Shown: piece by piece, positions 15,513 through 24,640 of the stretch
How the letters are laid out: the number at the start of each line of letters is the position of its first letter
Numbering within the stretch: position 1 is the first letter of the stretch
Assembly (NCBI GenBank): GCA_002968845.1
Contig: PVBG01000030.1
Coordinates: forward strand, 1-64,000
Direction of reading: 5' to 3'
Length of the DNA: 64,000 bases
Source: Neorhizobium tomejilense
GTDB taxonomy: Bacteria; Pseudomonadota; Alphaproteobacteria; Rhizobiales; Rhizobiaceae
The notes under the pieces: model-generated
Told to the model about the DNA's origin: nothing
Database searches by the model: none
Seen by the model: only the letters and a program-made list of their open reading frames with translations
Made by a program: the position numbers and the translations under genes

Positions 15513-16787
15513 ATGGAGAATAGGTATGTGACGACGCCCTTTGGGCGGCGGGCGATGTCGCTTGGCATGTTGGTAAATCAGCAACTTGCCGAGACAATTG
15601 AACCCGGATTCACCCGTAACAAATGGAAACTGTTCAGAGCCGTCTGCGAAGCACGGCCGTTGCTGGGCGTGACCGATCGCGCCCTGACGGTGCTTGATGC
15701 GCTGTTGACCTTCTATCCGGATGACGAGATTACTGAGGCGAGGGGCCTCGTCGTCTTCCCTTCCAACGCCCAGCTCTCCCTCCGCGCCCGTGGAATGACG
15801 GCTGCGACCCTCAGGCGACATCTTGCCATTCTCATCGAGGCCGGTCTCATCCTGCGCAAGGATAGCCCGAACGGGAAACGTTACGCCCGTCGCAGTAGGG
15901 CTGGAGAGATCCGCGAGGCGTTCGGCTTCAGCCTCGCACCGCTTCTGGCACGTGCCACCGAGATCGAGAGCCTGGCCGCCCAGGTGGTCGCCGATCGAGA
16001 ACTGTTGCGGATCACCCGCGACCGGCTCACCGTCTGCCGGCGTGATGTCGCCAAGCTGATTGCCGCAGCCTTCGACGAAGCTGTTCCCGGGGATTGGGCG
16101 ACGATCCTCGACATGTTCCGAGCGCTGGTCGGGCGGATTCCGCGTGTCGCCACCATCAAAACCCTCGCTCCCATTCTGGACGAGATGGAAATGTTGCGCT
16201 CGGAGATCATCAACCTCCTGGAAATCCGGGTAAAGACGCAAAAAATCGACGGCAGGGAGTCTCAGATTGAGCGCCACAAACAGAATTCTAATCTTAACTA
16301 CCATTTTGAATCTGAACCCCGCTTGGAGATCACGCGTGTCGCACCCTTGCCGAACGAACCCAAGCCGTTGAGCGGACGCGTTGGAGCTAACCAAAGCAGC
16401 GAAAGGGGGTCCCGCAACGACGGTGTCGCCAGAGGATCTCTGCAATCCTTCCCACTTGGGCTCGTGCTCCAGGCCTGCCCGCAGATCGCAGACTACGGGC
16501 CAGGCGGGAGAATCGACAACTGGCGCGACCTGATGGCGGCGGCGGTCGTTGTCCGTACCATGCTGGGGGTCAGCCCTACCGCCTATGAGCAAGCGTGTGT
16601 GGCGATGGGGAGGGAAAATGCCGCAACCGTCATTGCCTGCATTCTCGAGAGGGGAGGGCACATCAACTCGGCCGGCGGCTATCTGTGCGATCTCACCCGC
16701 CGTACCGAAAGAGGCGAGTTCGCTGTCGGCCCGATGCTGATGGCCCTTGCGCGGGCAGGCGTTCACGGTCGTCGCCTCGCGGGCTGA
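15513..16787 (+). CDS. repC: RepC, replication initiator of the repABC replicon
   Basis: A 424-residue replication initiator, essential for repABC replicons; the origin is normally inside this gene. The N-terminus is highly conserved (NRYVTTPFGRRAMSLGML, FRAVCEARPLLGV, FPSNAQLSLRARGM) and the C-terminal RepC domain is complete (WRDLMAAAVVVRTMLGVSP). An AT-rich patch at about 16,238-16,318 within the gene is the likely origin. No frameshift or truncation is visible, so the replicon may still be functional. The start follows GAAGGCAG; leader pairing with the antisense RNA should control it. Confidence 0.95.
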   Translation: MENRYVTTPFGRRAMSLGMLVNQQLAETIEPGFTRNKWKLFRAVCEARPLLGVTDRALTVLDALLTFYPDDEITEARGLVVFPSNAQLSLRARGMTAATLRRHLAILIEAGLILRKDSPNGKRYARRSRAGEIREAFGFSLAPLLARATEIESLAAQVVADRELLRITRDRLTVCRRDVAKLIAAAFDEAVPGDWATILDMFRALVGRIPRVATIKTLAPILDEMEMLRSEIINLLEIRVKTQKIDGRESQIERHKQNSNLNYHFESEPRLEITRVAPLPNEPKPLSGRVGANQSSERGSRNDGVARGSLQSFPLGLVLQACPQIADYGPGGRIDNWRDLMAAAVVVRTMLGVSPTAYEQACVAMGRENAATVIACILERGGHINSAGGYLCDLTRRTERGEFAVGPMLMALARAGVHGRRLAG

Positions 16788-16981
16788 GCGTGGGGAAAGC
16801 GCTCGGGGCCGCGGAGATGCAGAATCGGCATGTTTTTTCGGTCGACGGGGTGTGCGGTTATCTACTGCATAAATGAATGAAACCGCCCAAATGGATGGCC
16901 CCGATGACCCGGGCGTCAGCAAGGGATTTGCTCAAGGAGAACCACCGGGACGCGGAATAGGGCAGGTTTTGCGGACGACCA

Positions 16982-17863
16982 TCAGGACGGAGTGGCCTGT
17001 ATCCGGTTGGCATGGGGTCGGCGCAGGTTGAAAAGATTGCCTGCGAGGATCAGTCCTGCGCCAATCGCGGTAAAGCTGTCGATCGCCTCGGCATACAGGA
17101 GGTAACCAAGGAGGGCCGACAACGGCACACGCAGATAGTCCATCGGCATCACCACCGTTGCGTCGGCATGAAACAATGCTCTCGCCATGCAATAATGAGC
17201 GAATGTACCTGTAAACGCGATCAGGAAAATCCACGGCCATATTGCTGCAGACGGCCAGACCCAAACGTTCAGCGCCGGTACTATTCCGATCACCGATTGA
17301 ATGACGAGCATCCAGAAAATGATCTTCGTTGCGCTGTCGGAACGTGTCAGGGCCTTCGTGGTGATGAAGGATATGGCGAATACGAAGGCTGCTCCGAGCA
17401 CGATGAGGTGACCCGGGTTGAGCGCTGCCGCGCCCGGGCGCACGATCAGCGCCACGCCGACCAGACCGAACAGGATCGCCACGCTTTTACGCCAGGTCAG
17501 CCGTTCCCCGAGAAACGCCGCGGCCATCAGAGCTGCCCAGATTGGGGCGGTGAACTCGATGGCGATGACCTGCGCCAACGGGATCAGTGTAAGGCCCATC
17601 AGCCAGGCGAACTGGCCAACGTAGTGGGCAACGTTGCGGCCTATGTGGCTCGGCAGAATGCCGGTTCGCATCGCCTTAATGCCGCCTTCGCGATGGACAA
17701 GCGGCAGCAGCATGAAAAAGGCGATGACGGAGCGCATCTCCATCACCTGAAAAACGTCGATCTCGCGGGTTACGGCACGACCCGAGACGGCCATGAGCAG
17801 GAGCAATGCGATGGATGTCATCATCCATGCGGCCGCCCTGATATTTGACTGCTTATTTTCCAC
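16982..17863 (-). CDS. EamA/DMT-family transporter (RhaT-like)
   Basis: A 293-residue inner-membrane protein with about ten hydrophobic helices in two EamA repeats. Visible marks are IPLAQVIAIEFTAPIWAALM ending the first repeat and GERLTWRKSVAILFGLVGV starting the connector. Such proteins usually export small metabolites or amino acids; the substrate cannot be read here. It lies between repC and hipBA with no obvious partner. Confidence 0.9.
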   Translation of the reverse strand: MENKQSNIRAAAWMMTSIALLLLMAVSGRAVTREIDVFQVMEMRSVIAFFMLLPLVHREGGIKAMRTGILPSHIGRNVAHYVGQFAWLMGLTLIPLAQVIAIEFTAPIWAALMAAAFLGERLTWRKSVAILFGLVGVALIVRPGAAALNPGHLIVLGAAFVFAISFITTKALTRSDSATKIIFWMLVIQSVIGIVPALNVWVWPSAAIWPWIFLIAFTGTFAHYCMARALFHADATVVMPMDYLRVPLSALLGYLLYAEAIDSFTAIGAGLILAGNLFNLRRPHANRIQATPS

Positions 17864-18157
17864 GTCTGTCTTTCATCCCGCCGCGCAGCACGAGGATCAC
17901 AACCGGGCTCGGCCATGCACCGGGGCGGCTTGTCCTGGCCGGGGTAGATACGACGGAAGGTCTGTCGTTGTGAATAGTCCAATTCGAAGCATCAGCGTCT
18001 CCCTGACAACGCCCAAGCATTAACCAGCGGGAGCGGGCGGATCGGCGCGATGGTTACCCCGGCTCACGTGGGCATGAAGAAGTGACAAGCGCGCAACCCG
18101 CTTTCTGCGCAAGGAACGGCATGAGGCCGGGTCTAGGTCTCAAGCCCCGACATCACA

Positions 18158-18427
18158 TCAATCTGCCCCAGGCTGGGTCCCATTGAACCCTTCCGAAAGC
18201 TCGACGAAGATCGGCGGCTTGTCCGGTCCGCGGTTCCTGTTCTCGGCCGTCCGGAAGGCGGCTTCCGGTTCCATTTCCTCTCCCGGAAAAATCGCGTCGT
18301 CTTCGGAGGGTTCGGCGATCTTGCGGACAAAGCCGCGGATCTCGTCGCCGGAGTGGTAGAACCTGATGATAAGGGCGCCGGGCGCGGGTGCGGGTGCGCC
18401 GCCGTCATAACGGTAGTAGGTGTGCAT
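18158..18427 (-). CDS. Small hypothetical protein
   Basis: A predicted 89-residue acidic protein beginning MHTYYRYDGG, with HSGDEIRGFVRKIAE in the middle. GGAGGAGATA directly precedes the ATG at 18427, a better ribosome-binding site than for the start four codons upstream. I do not recognise the family and there are no membrane or signal segments. It is a single gene in an accessory stretch. Confidence 0.6.
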   Translation of the reverse strand: MHTYYRYDGGAPAPAPGALIIRFYHSGDEIRGFVRKIAEPSEDDAIFPGEEMEPEAAFRTAENRNRGPDKPPIFVELSEGFNGTQPGAD

Positions 18428-18439
18428 TATCTCCTCCAT

Positions 18440-18947
18440 TGTCAGAGCCTCCTACCTGACGCCCAGGGAGCGGAAATGTTCCGGCATGCCACGCGTGACT
18501 GAGGATCCGCTTGTTTTGCCGGTCGGCTGATGCGGCGTCTTGTTCCAGGAGAGGTTTTCGACCGCATCTCGATCCTCCGCCCGCCACGTCGCCGGAGAGT
18601 TCATCATCCAGTAGAGTGGCACGCCGATCCGCTTCGAGTTGGAGCGCTCCTCAGTGAAGCCGTAAGCTACAGCGGACCTAGCCGACAATCTCGTGCTGGC
18701 GCCTGGATCGGTGCCTAACGGGGACGCACTCTTGAAGGGCGCCGATCGGATCGCAGCACACCCGTCAGATTTGGCGCAGGATCTCGTTGTGAGTACGCAT
18801 TTCCGGGCCAAGTGGTCGTTTGTCCCGAACGACCGTTGGAAGTTGATCCCTGATGTGTTCTGCTCAGCAGCCCATGATGCGTGGTCTATTGAGCTGAGAA
18901 ATGCCCGCCCTAAGCGCGTCTTCTGAGCCGCTGCGGTGCTCACCTCT
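18440..18947. other. About 500 bp without a recognisable gene
   Basis: Between the small hypothetical gene and hipA. Frames on both strands are open for 60-170 codons, but none has a family resemblance or a convincing start. Probably remnants of older genes. Confidence 0.4.
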
Positions 18948-20276
18948 TTAGGCGTCTCCACTTGCGATCAGTGCATTCCGGGCGGCAGCAAATGCATCGT
19001 GCAGTGCCTTGTGGCCATCGAGCCCCTCCAGGGCATAGCTATTGAGAAACTGACGTCCGGCGAACAGCATGCGGTCGACAGGGCTCAGCCTGGCTTCCTC
19101 GCAGACGGGTTGCCACTGTTTGGCTATGGCCATGATCTGGTGTTCGATCAGCGCGGCGGCTTCCGCCTCTTTCAGGTGGTAATCCGGCGCGGCCGCAAGG
19201 CAGGTTGCCAGCGTGCTGGCGCGTCGGTCGCCTTTAATCAGCATGGCCTGTGTGGCTTCAGTGCCGGTACGGTTTTGCGGGCAGATGTCATAGGCGGGCG
19301 TCAGTGTCATCATCTTACCATCCCAGAACGCGGCATGGTTGCGGGCATGGTCGTCGGTGTTGCCGCACAGCACGTTGAAGCAAATCCGCCCGTAGAGCTC
19401 CTTGAGTGTATCCTTGGGGGCCGTGAAGCGATGACGGATCAGTTCCGCCAGGTCCTCATAAGAAGCGTAACGGGCCATCATCTCATCAAGGCCAAGCATC
19501 GTCAGCGCCGAGACCATGGCCTGCCGCGTCCACCCGTCCTTTGTACGCCCGCGGTCAAAGCGCTCGATCAGCAGCACGTCCTTATGCGCGGCACGGGTTA
19601 TCGACACGGATGCCGCGTTGAGCCCGCCGGCGCATGCCAGCTTCATCGCGATGAATTCAGCCTTCACGACGCTGTAGGTATCGTTGTTTGCCGAGAATTT
19701 AGCGATGAACTTCGTGGTGCCGTCGTCGATAAGCGCCTTGGGGCGCGCGCCGCCGATCGAGGTGCCGTGATTGATAGCCTGGTCGAGCGCCGGGGGAAGC
19801 GGCACTCCCTTTTCGATCAGTTCGGCCGCTTCCATGAGTTCGTCGAGAGAGGCTTGCGCGGCAAGGCGGGGGACATATTCTGTTGCCGATGCCTGAAAAT
19901 CGAGGGCGCCAATCCGGTCGGAGCCTGACTGGAGCAGGAAGGTCAACTCGCTGAGCTCCGGCACGCCGACGGCGTCGGGCGTCTTGCCGGTCAGCCTATT
20001 GATGATGACGCGGCGGCCCCAGGCATCGGGCGAGGCATCGCGAATACAGCTCGCCATCGGCAATCCGTTGATGGGCCTGATTACGCCCTCCCGAAGGGGA
20101 AGTTCGGGGTCATAGATAGGAATGGCGCTCTTTCGGCTCCGGTAGCTGGCGCCGTAGGCAAAGAGCAGGCGCTCGCGATCCTGTACGAGGCGCCCTGCCA
20201 CAACCGGTTCCGTTGCCTGGGGGAGCCAAATCCAGACAAAGGCTTCCGTGGCGCTCGCCCTAGAAATCATCATCAA
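18948..20276 (-). CDS. hipA: HipA-family serine/threonine kinase toxin
   Basis: A 442-residue HipA-type kinase. The N-terminal Couple_hipA region (VAGRLVQDRERLLFAYGASY) is followed by the Gly-rich loop TSIGGARPKA, the catalytic motif GNTDDHARNHAAF and the metal-binding LTPAYDICP. All key residues are present. HipA of E. coli phosphorylates glutamyl-tRNA synthetase and causes growth arrest; HipT/HipA relatives hit other synthetases, so the target here is open. It overlaps hipB by 17 bases, the usual antitoxin-first order. Confidence 0.92.
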   Translation of the reverse strand: MMMISRASATEAFVWIWLPQATEPVVAGRLVQDRERLLFAYGASYRSRKSAIPIYDPELPLREGVIRPINGLPMASCIRDASPDAWGRRVIINRLTGKTPDAVGVPELSELTFLLQSGSDRIGALDFQASATEYVPRLAAQASLDELMEAAELIEKGVPLPPALDQAINHGTSIGGARPKALIDDGTTKFIAKFSANNDTYSVVKAEFIAMKLACAGGLNAASVSITRAAHKDVLLIERFDRGRTKDGWTRQAMVSALTMLGLDEMMARYASYEDLAELIRHRFTAPKDTLKELYGRICFNVLCGNTDDHARNHAAFWDGKMMTLTPAYDICPQNRTGTEATQAMLIKGDRRASTLATCLAAAPDYHLKEAEAAALIEHQIMAIAKQWQPVCEEARLSPVDRMLFAGRQFLNSYALEGLDGHKALHDAFAAARNALIASGDA

Positions 20277-20592
20277 CCTCCTTCACGGCGTGGCGGACGC
20301 TCTTGGGAAGCAGCGTCAGCTTTTCGTCGACGCGGGAACTGTGAACCTGCAACATGCGCTCGTCAGATTCGAACAGACGCAGGCCGACGAGTGAGGCGAC
20401 CTCGAAGACGATACCGATCTCGGGGCCTGGCGCGCCTTTTTCGATACTGGACAGGGTTGTCCGACTGATGCCGGCTCGGTCGGCCAATTCCTGCGCCGTC
20501 AGGCCGCGCTCGGCCCGGCCGATGCGGATCAGCTTTCCAAGCATGGTGAGGGCTTGGCGCGTCACTCGCGAATAGCTTCTCTTGCGGGGCAA
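20260..20592 (-). CDS. hipB: HipB-like XRE-family antitoxin
   Basis: A 110-residue Cro/CI-type DNA-binding antitoxin. The helix-turn-helix is clear (TAQELADRAGISRTTLSSIEKG) and is followed by GPEIGIVFEVASLVGL. The frame starts with TTG at 20592, preceded by AAAGG; the ATG at 20544 is an alternative. It should bind HipA and repress the operon, possibly through the palindrome at 20634-20645. Confidence 0.88.
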   Translation of the reverse strand: MPRKRSYSRVTRQALTMLGKLIRIGRAERGLTAQELADRAGISRTTLSSIEKGAPGPEIGIVFEVASLVGLRLFESDERMLQVHSSRVDEKLTLLPKSVRHAVKEVDDDF

Positions 20593-20633
20593 GGTTAGTT
20601 ACCTTTGTTCATTCAAATGGACACAGCTCGCGC

Positions 20634-20645
20634 TTATGTACATAA
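20634..20645. promoter_or_regulatory. Palindrome upstream of hipBA
   Basis: TTATGTACATAA is a perfect 12-bp palindrome 42 bp upstream of the hipB start and is a candidate HipB operator. It contains ATGTACAT, the same 8-mer that overlaps the vapBC promoter. That may be coincidence. Confidence 0.4.
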
Positions 20646-20719
20646 TTTTAGGCATTGTGCCGTGAGTAAGGGACCAAGTCAAATTTCCTTCAATAGATTG
20701 GTCTTGAGGCTCGTTCGTG

Positions 20720-21540
20720 GTCATAATTTCGGCAATCCGTAGCCGGGTTCCTCGGTAAAGGCTGATCGGCGTGAGCGCGGTCCGTCAGGCTTCGGACGAC
20801 CCGGCGGAGGAGGCACGGGCGTGCGAACTGCTGCCGGTTGACGGCGGCGAACGCGAAATAGATCAGCAGAACAATGTGCAGAAAAAGCAGCGTCCCGATC
20901 AGCGCAGTGGGGAGGGCGGCCAATCCGAGCCCGGCGGAAAACCTGGGAGCTTGAGAGTACCACGCGGGCCGAGAACTCAGGAAACGCTCGAACAGCCCGT
21001 TGATCGTCTCGCGGACGCGTCGCGTCGCGCCTGATCTCGAGACGGCCCGGGGTGCCCAAGATGGAATGGCGATCGCAAGGTCCTGTCCGAGCAGCGGCAT
21101 TGCAAGCAGTGCCGCCTTCCGGTCCGCAAGCCTTCTCGCCTCGGGTACGCCCGCCACGTGGGCGCCTGGCGGCGATGGTTGATCCTGACCCGGTTCGGGC
21201 GTGGCAACTGGTTTCCAAGCCCGGCATGTCGGCGACCGAGCCGGATCGATCGCTGGGATGAAGGGCAGGCGAAGGTAACGCGCCATGGCACCGCAATAGG
21301 CCGCTCGTCGACCTGGCCGCTGTGAAGCAGTTCGCTCTCGATGCTGGTTCCGTTGCGCCGCGCCCTGTCGGTCAGCGTCGAAAGCAGTGGCTTGGAGAAG
21401 CCGAGCGCCGACAGCGCGAGGAATTCCGGATCGCCGGCAGCGCTGCCGTCGTCGGCCGACGGGTTTCCGGACGGCGCCGAATTGTTCCGCGCATCATCTT
21501 GCACCGGCAGCGCTGCTGGCGGATATTCCCTCAAGCGCAT
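20720..21540 (-). pseudogene. Glycosyltransferase (family 2, with N-terminal secretion-ATPase-like domain), 5' remnant with frameshifts
   Basis: Successive minus-strand segments in alternating frames rebuild the N-terminal part of a rhizobial family-2 glycosyltransferase. The first (LALSALGFSKPLLSTLTDRA) shows the helical N-terminal domain. The next (MARYLRLPFIPAIDPAR) and RVRETINGLFERF belong to the same domain. A hydrophobic membrane helix (LIGTLLFLHIVLLIYFAFA) follows. The catalytic domain is missing: resemblance ends near 20,720. At least three frame changes are needed. The truncation point lies at the border between accessory and chromosomal DNA. Confidence 0.62.
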
Positions 21541-21599
21541 GTCTCTGCTACACCGCCCGCAGGCGAGCGCCCCAACCTGTCCCGATCTGGATCATAGAG

Positions 21600-22484
21600 A
21601 TGCATCCCATGATTGCATCCCCGAAAATCAAGGGGTTCTTCCGTCTTCTGCGGCTTTGCCTTCTGACCGGAGGAATTGCTGCCGCCGCGGTCCCGGCTCG
21701 GGCTGCCGAAGGCAGCAGCCCGCTGCCCCTGATGTTCGATGCCAAGGAGCGGCTCGCCCGCCCCGATCTTTCCACCGTGATCCGGGTCCGCATCCTGACG
21801 AGCGTCGATTTCCCGCCGTTCAACTTCGCCGACCAGACAGGCAGGCTTGCCGGCTTCAATGTCGACCTTGCCCGCGAAATCTGCGCCGAGCTGAAGATCG
21901 AGGCGAAGTGCCAGATCCAGGCGCTGCCCTTCGACGAACTGGAAAAGGCCCTGGAGGGTGGCGCCGGCGAAGCGGTCATGGCCGGCATGGCCGTGACGCC
22001 GGAGCGGCGCCAGCGGTTTGCCTTCTCGCGGCCTTATCTCGGCGTGCCGGCGCGTTTCGCCCGCAACCTGAAGGCCAGGATCGACGGCGATACGGCGGCA
22101 GCGCTTTCCGGCAAACCGGTCGGTGTCGTCAGGGGTACCGCCCATGAGCTGATGCTGAAGGCGTTTTTTCCGAAGATCGCCGCCGTACCGTTCGACAATT
22201 ACGAGGCGGTGCTGGAAGCCCTGAAGACGGGCAAGGTGGATGCCGCCTTTTCCGATGGCCTGAGACTGCCCTTCTGGGTGGCGGGCGAAGGGTCGGCGAA
22301 ATGCTGCGCCCTCTTCGACGGCCCCTATCTCTCGGAGAAATTCCTTGGCGAAGGCCTGTCGATCATGCTCGGCAAGGACGACCCGCTCCTGGTTGCCGCC
22401 TTCGATCAGGCGCTGAGCGTCCTGTCGCGCAACGGCCGGCTGCAGGATATCTACCTGCGCTATTTCCCGAACGGGCTTTATTGA
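21600..22484 (+). CDS. Periplasmic solute-binding protein (amino-acid ABC family 3-like)
   Basis: A 294-residue secreted binding protein. Residues about 10-35 are a signal peptide (hydrophobic LLRLCLLTGGIAAAAV, cleavage after ARA). The PBPb fold follows (SVDFPPFNFADQTGRLAGFN, then VMAGMAVTPERRQRFAFSRP). ATG at 21600 or three codons later (21609) both work. It lacks neighbouring permease and ATPase genes, so it may work with a transporter elsewhere or as a sensor. Its 5' end faces the glycosyltransferase relic across 59 bp. Confidence 0.85.
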   Translation: MHPMIASPKIKGFFRLLRLCLLTGGIAAAAVPARAAEGSSPLPLMFDAKERLARPDLSTVIRVRILTSVDFPPFNFADQTGRLAGFNVDLAREICAELKIEAKCQIQALPFDELEKALEGGAGEAVMAGMAVTPERRQRFAFSRPYLGVPARFARNLKARIDGDTAAALSGKPVGVVRGTAHELMLKAFFPKIAAVPFDNYEAVLEALKTGKVDAAFSDGLRLPFWVAGEGSAKCCALFDGPYLSEKFLGEGLSIMLGKDDPLLVAAFDQALSVLSRNGRLQDIYLRYFPNGLY

Positions 22485-22517
22485 TGGCTGGGTAGGAGCA
22501 GTTTCCTACTCACTCGC

Positions 22518-23183
22518 TTATTGGCTCGCCCAGATGATGCGGGCTATCCATTCCACGTCGGAAAGGTCGAAGGTGCGGTTCGGATGTTCCGGATTGAGGG
22601 AGAGCAGCTCCACAGTCCGGGCGCTCTGACGAGCGAGCACTTTTGCCATCACCTCGCCCTCCTTGGTCTTGAGGACCACACGGTCGCCACGGCGCACCTG
22701 GGCGCCCGGCTCGACGATCAGCACGTCGCCGTCGCGATAAAGCGGCATCATCGATTCGCCCTGGACTTCCAGCGCATAGACGCCGGCCTTGCGGGACGGA
22801 TCGACCGGAAACTCCACCACGTCCCAGCCCTGGCCGGCCGGAAACCCGCCATCGTCGAAAAAGCCGCCGGCGCCGGCCTGCGCAAAACCGAGCAGCGGGA
22901 TGGAGCCGTTCTGCGGCGGGAAATTGCCTTCCGGGATCGAGGAGCGGCCGGGAACGGCGGGCAGGTAGCTCATGAACTGGTCGATCGTGGCGCCCGTCGC
23001 CTCGAGCACCTTGGCAATCGATTCCGTCGACGGCCAGCGCAACCGTCCGTCCGGCCCGAGCCGTTTCGACTTGTTGAACGAGGTGGGATCGAGACCGGCG
23101 CGTCGCGCCAGCCCGGAAGGCGTCAGCTGGTGGCGTTGGGCGAGCGTATCTATCGCGCTCCAGATCGTATCATGTGACAGCAT
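22518..23183 (-). CDS. XRE/LexA-like repressor with S24 peptidase domain
   Basis: A 221-residue regulator. The helix-turn-helix (TPSGLARRAGLDPTSFNKSK) is followed by a C-terminal S24 domain with the Ser-Lys dyad (GESMMP and VMAKVL). Such proteins resemble phage CI repressors that self-cleave when RecA is active. An Ala-Gly-rich linker (LGFAQAGAGGFFD) contains possible Ala-Gly cleavage bonds. No phage genes are near, and the same type occurs as a stand-alone gene in rhizobial chromosomes. Confidence 0.88.
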   Translation of the reverse strand: MLSHDTIWSAIDTLAQRHQLTPSGLARRAGLDPTSFNKSKRLGPDGRLRWPSTESIAKVLEATGATIDQFMSYLPAVPGRSSIPEGNFPPQNGSIPLLGFAQAGAGGFFDDGGFPAGQGWDVVEFPVDPSRKAGVYALEVQGESMMPLYRDGDVLIVEPGAQVRRGDRVVLKTKEGEVMAKVLARQSARTVELLSLNPEHPNRTFDLSDVEWIARIIWASQ

Positions 23184-23403
23184 CGTCGTCCGTACCCGTG
23201 ACCGGTGCGCGAGACAAGGCCGGACAATCCAGCGCTCTGCGAACCTCTCGATCAGAACCCTACCGATCAGACTTTTGTCGACCGGTTCCTTGAACGCCTC
23301 GCTCCAGCGGGCTGCCGGCTCGCGCGCACCCCGAATTTTAACGGAACCTCAGCCTCGCGTAAAGGGACGAAAGGAATAAAATCCTGTTCCAGTCGCAACC
23401 GTG

Positions 23404-24051
23404 TCAGGCCACCAGCGCCATGTTGATCTTGCCGAGCTTGATCACCGCCTGGGTGCGGCTGTCGACATTGAGCTTGAGCAGGATTGCCGAGACATGCGCC
23501 TTGATGGTCGCCTCGGAGACGCCGAGTTCATAGGCGATCTGTTTGTTGAGCAGTCCCTCGCCGAGCATGGAGAGCACCCGGTTCTGCTGCGGCGTCAGCG
23601 TCTTCAGCCGTTCAATGATCTCGGTGAGGCCCGAATCTTCTTCCGGTCCGGCGAGGTAGTCTTTCGGCGCCCAGATGTCGCCTTCCAGCACCGTCTGGAT
23701 GCCGGCACGGATATCGTCGAGCCCGGAGGATTTCGAGATGAAGCCGGAAGCGCCGAGTTCCAGCGCCCTGCGGATGGTGGCGCAATCGTCGCTGGCCGAA
23801 ACGATGACGATCGGCAGGCCGGAAAATTCGGCGCGCAGCGACATCAGTCCCGAAAAGCCGCTGACGCCCGGCATGGCGAGATCGAGCAGCATCAGGTCGG
23901 CATCGGGATTGTCTTCGGCCGCACGCCGCGCCGCCTCGAAATCGCCGGCCTCGATGATCACGAGTTCTTCTCCAATGCCGCGCACGGAATGGCTGAGCGC
24001 GCCGCGAAACAGCGGATGGTCGTCTGCTATGATGATCGTGAGTGTCTGCAT
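23404..24051 (-). CDS. LuxR/NarL-family response regulator
   Basis: A 215-residue two-component regulator. The receiver domain has IIIADDHPLFRGAL, the phospho-acceptor Asp57 in LMLLDLAMPG, and the conserved Lys near SKSSGLDDI. The LuxR-type helix-turn-helix is LTPQQNRVLSMLGEGLLNKQ with VSEATIKAHVSAIL. The ATG at 24051 is chosen over one eight codons upstream because GGAGGGGG precedes it. No histidine kinase is adjacent, so its partner is unknown. Confidence 0.92.
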   Translation of the reverse strand: MQTLTIIIADDHPLFRGALSHSVRGIGEELVIIEAGDFEAARRAAEDNPDADLMLLDLAMPGVSGFSGLMSLRAEFSGLPIVIVSASDDCATIRRALELGASGFISKSSGLDDIRAGIQTVLEGDIWAPKDYLAGPEEDSGLTEIIERLKTLTPQQNRVLSMLGEGLLNKQIAYELGVSEATIKAHVSAILLKLNVDSRTQAVIKLGKINMALVA

Positions 24052-24138
24052 GTCCACGCCCCCTCCCAAGAGCATAGTCGTGCCAATGAATCTTAGAAAG
24101 TTGTAAACCTCTCGCAGACCCGAAACAAGTGCGGGAGA

Positions 24139-24558
24139 TCACGTACGATTGGGTTGTGGTTTATCGGCTTCTCGTTCGTCCACGAACTCGCCGACGATCG
24201 CCATGAAGCGCCGCATGAACTTCTCCATGATCGACAGCGAGCGATCGACTTCCGCATCGCTCGGCAGCGCTTTCGGCAAGGCGTCCGGCGGAATGTTGCT
24301 CAGCCGCTCCTCGAGCGCGGTGACCCGTTTGGCCAGCCGGTCGAGCTCCTGTTCGTAGGCTGCCCTCTCGTCGGGCTGCATGCGGCAGGCGAGCGTGCCG
24401 TTCTCGTCGCGGCAGAGCGTCATCGCGCCGGTTTCGGTATCGAGCCGGACGATGCCGGTCTCGGTGCGTTGAAGCTGGAAACGGTTCGTCGGCGCTTGTT
24501 GCGCCGTGGCGGCCAGCGGCAAGAGCAGTACGCAAGTCACCAATGCGAGCGTTTTCAT
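24139..24558 (-). CDS. Secreted or periplasmic hypothetical protein with coiled coil
   Basis: A 139-residue protein with a clear signal peptide (MKTLALVTCVLLLPLAATAQ). An Arg-Leu-Asp-Thr-Glu-Thr-Gly segment with CRDENGTLACRM suggests one disulfide. A short coiled coil follows (YEQELDRLAKRVTALEERL), then a helical C-terminus. GCAGGAGGACC precedes the ATG. The family occurs widely in rhizobia but I know of no function. It is divergent from the DUF952-pyrD pair. Confidence 0.78.
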   Translation of the reverse strand: MKTLALVTCVLLLPLAATAQQAPTNRFQLQRTETGIVRLDTETGAMTLCRDENGTLACRMQPDERAAYEQELDRLAKRVTALEERLSNIPPDALPKALPSDAEVDRSLSIMEKFMRRFMAIVGEFVDEREADKPQPNRT

Positions 24559-24640
24559 GTTGTGGTCCTCCTGCTGTAACGGTGGACAAGCGCCGGGCTT
24601 TGCGGCAAACGGTCGGAGAATAGCAGGTCCCCGAGAGTTG

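Noticed and set aside
18452..18961. 169-codon minus-strand frame between hipA and the small hypothetical gene
   Set aside because: No ribosome-binding site and no family resemblance. It reads into the hipA end, and composition is that of non-coding DNA.
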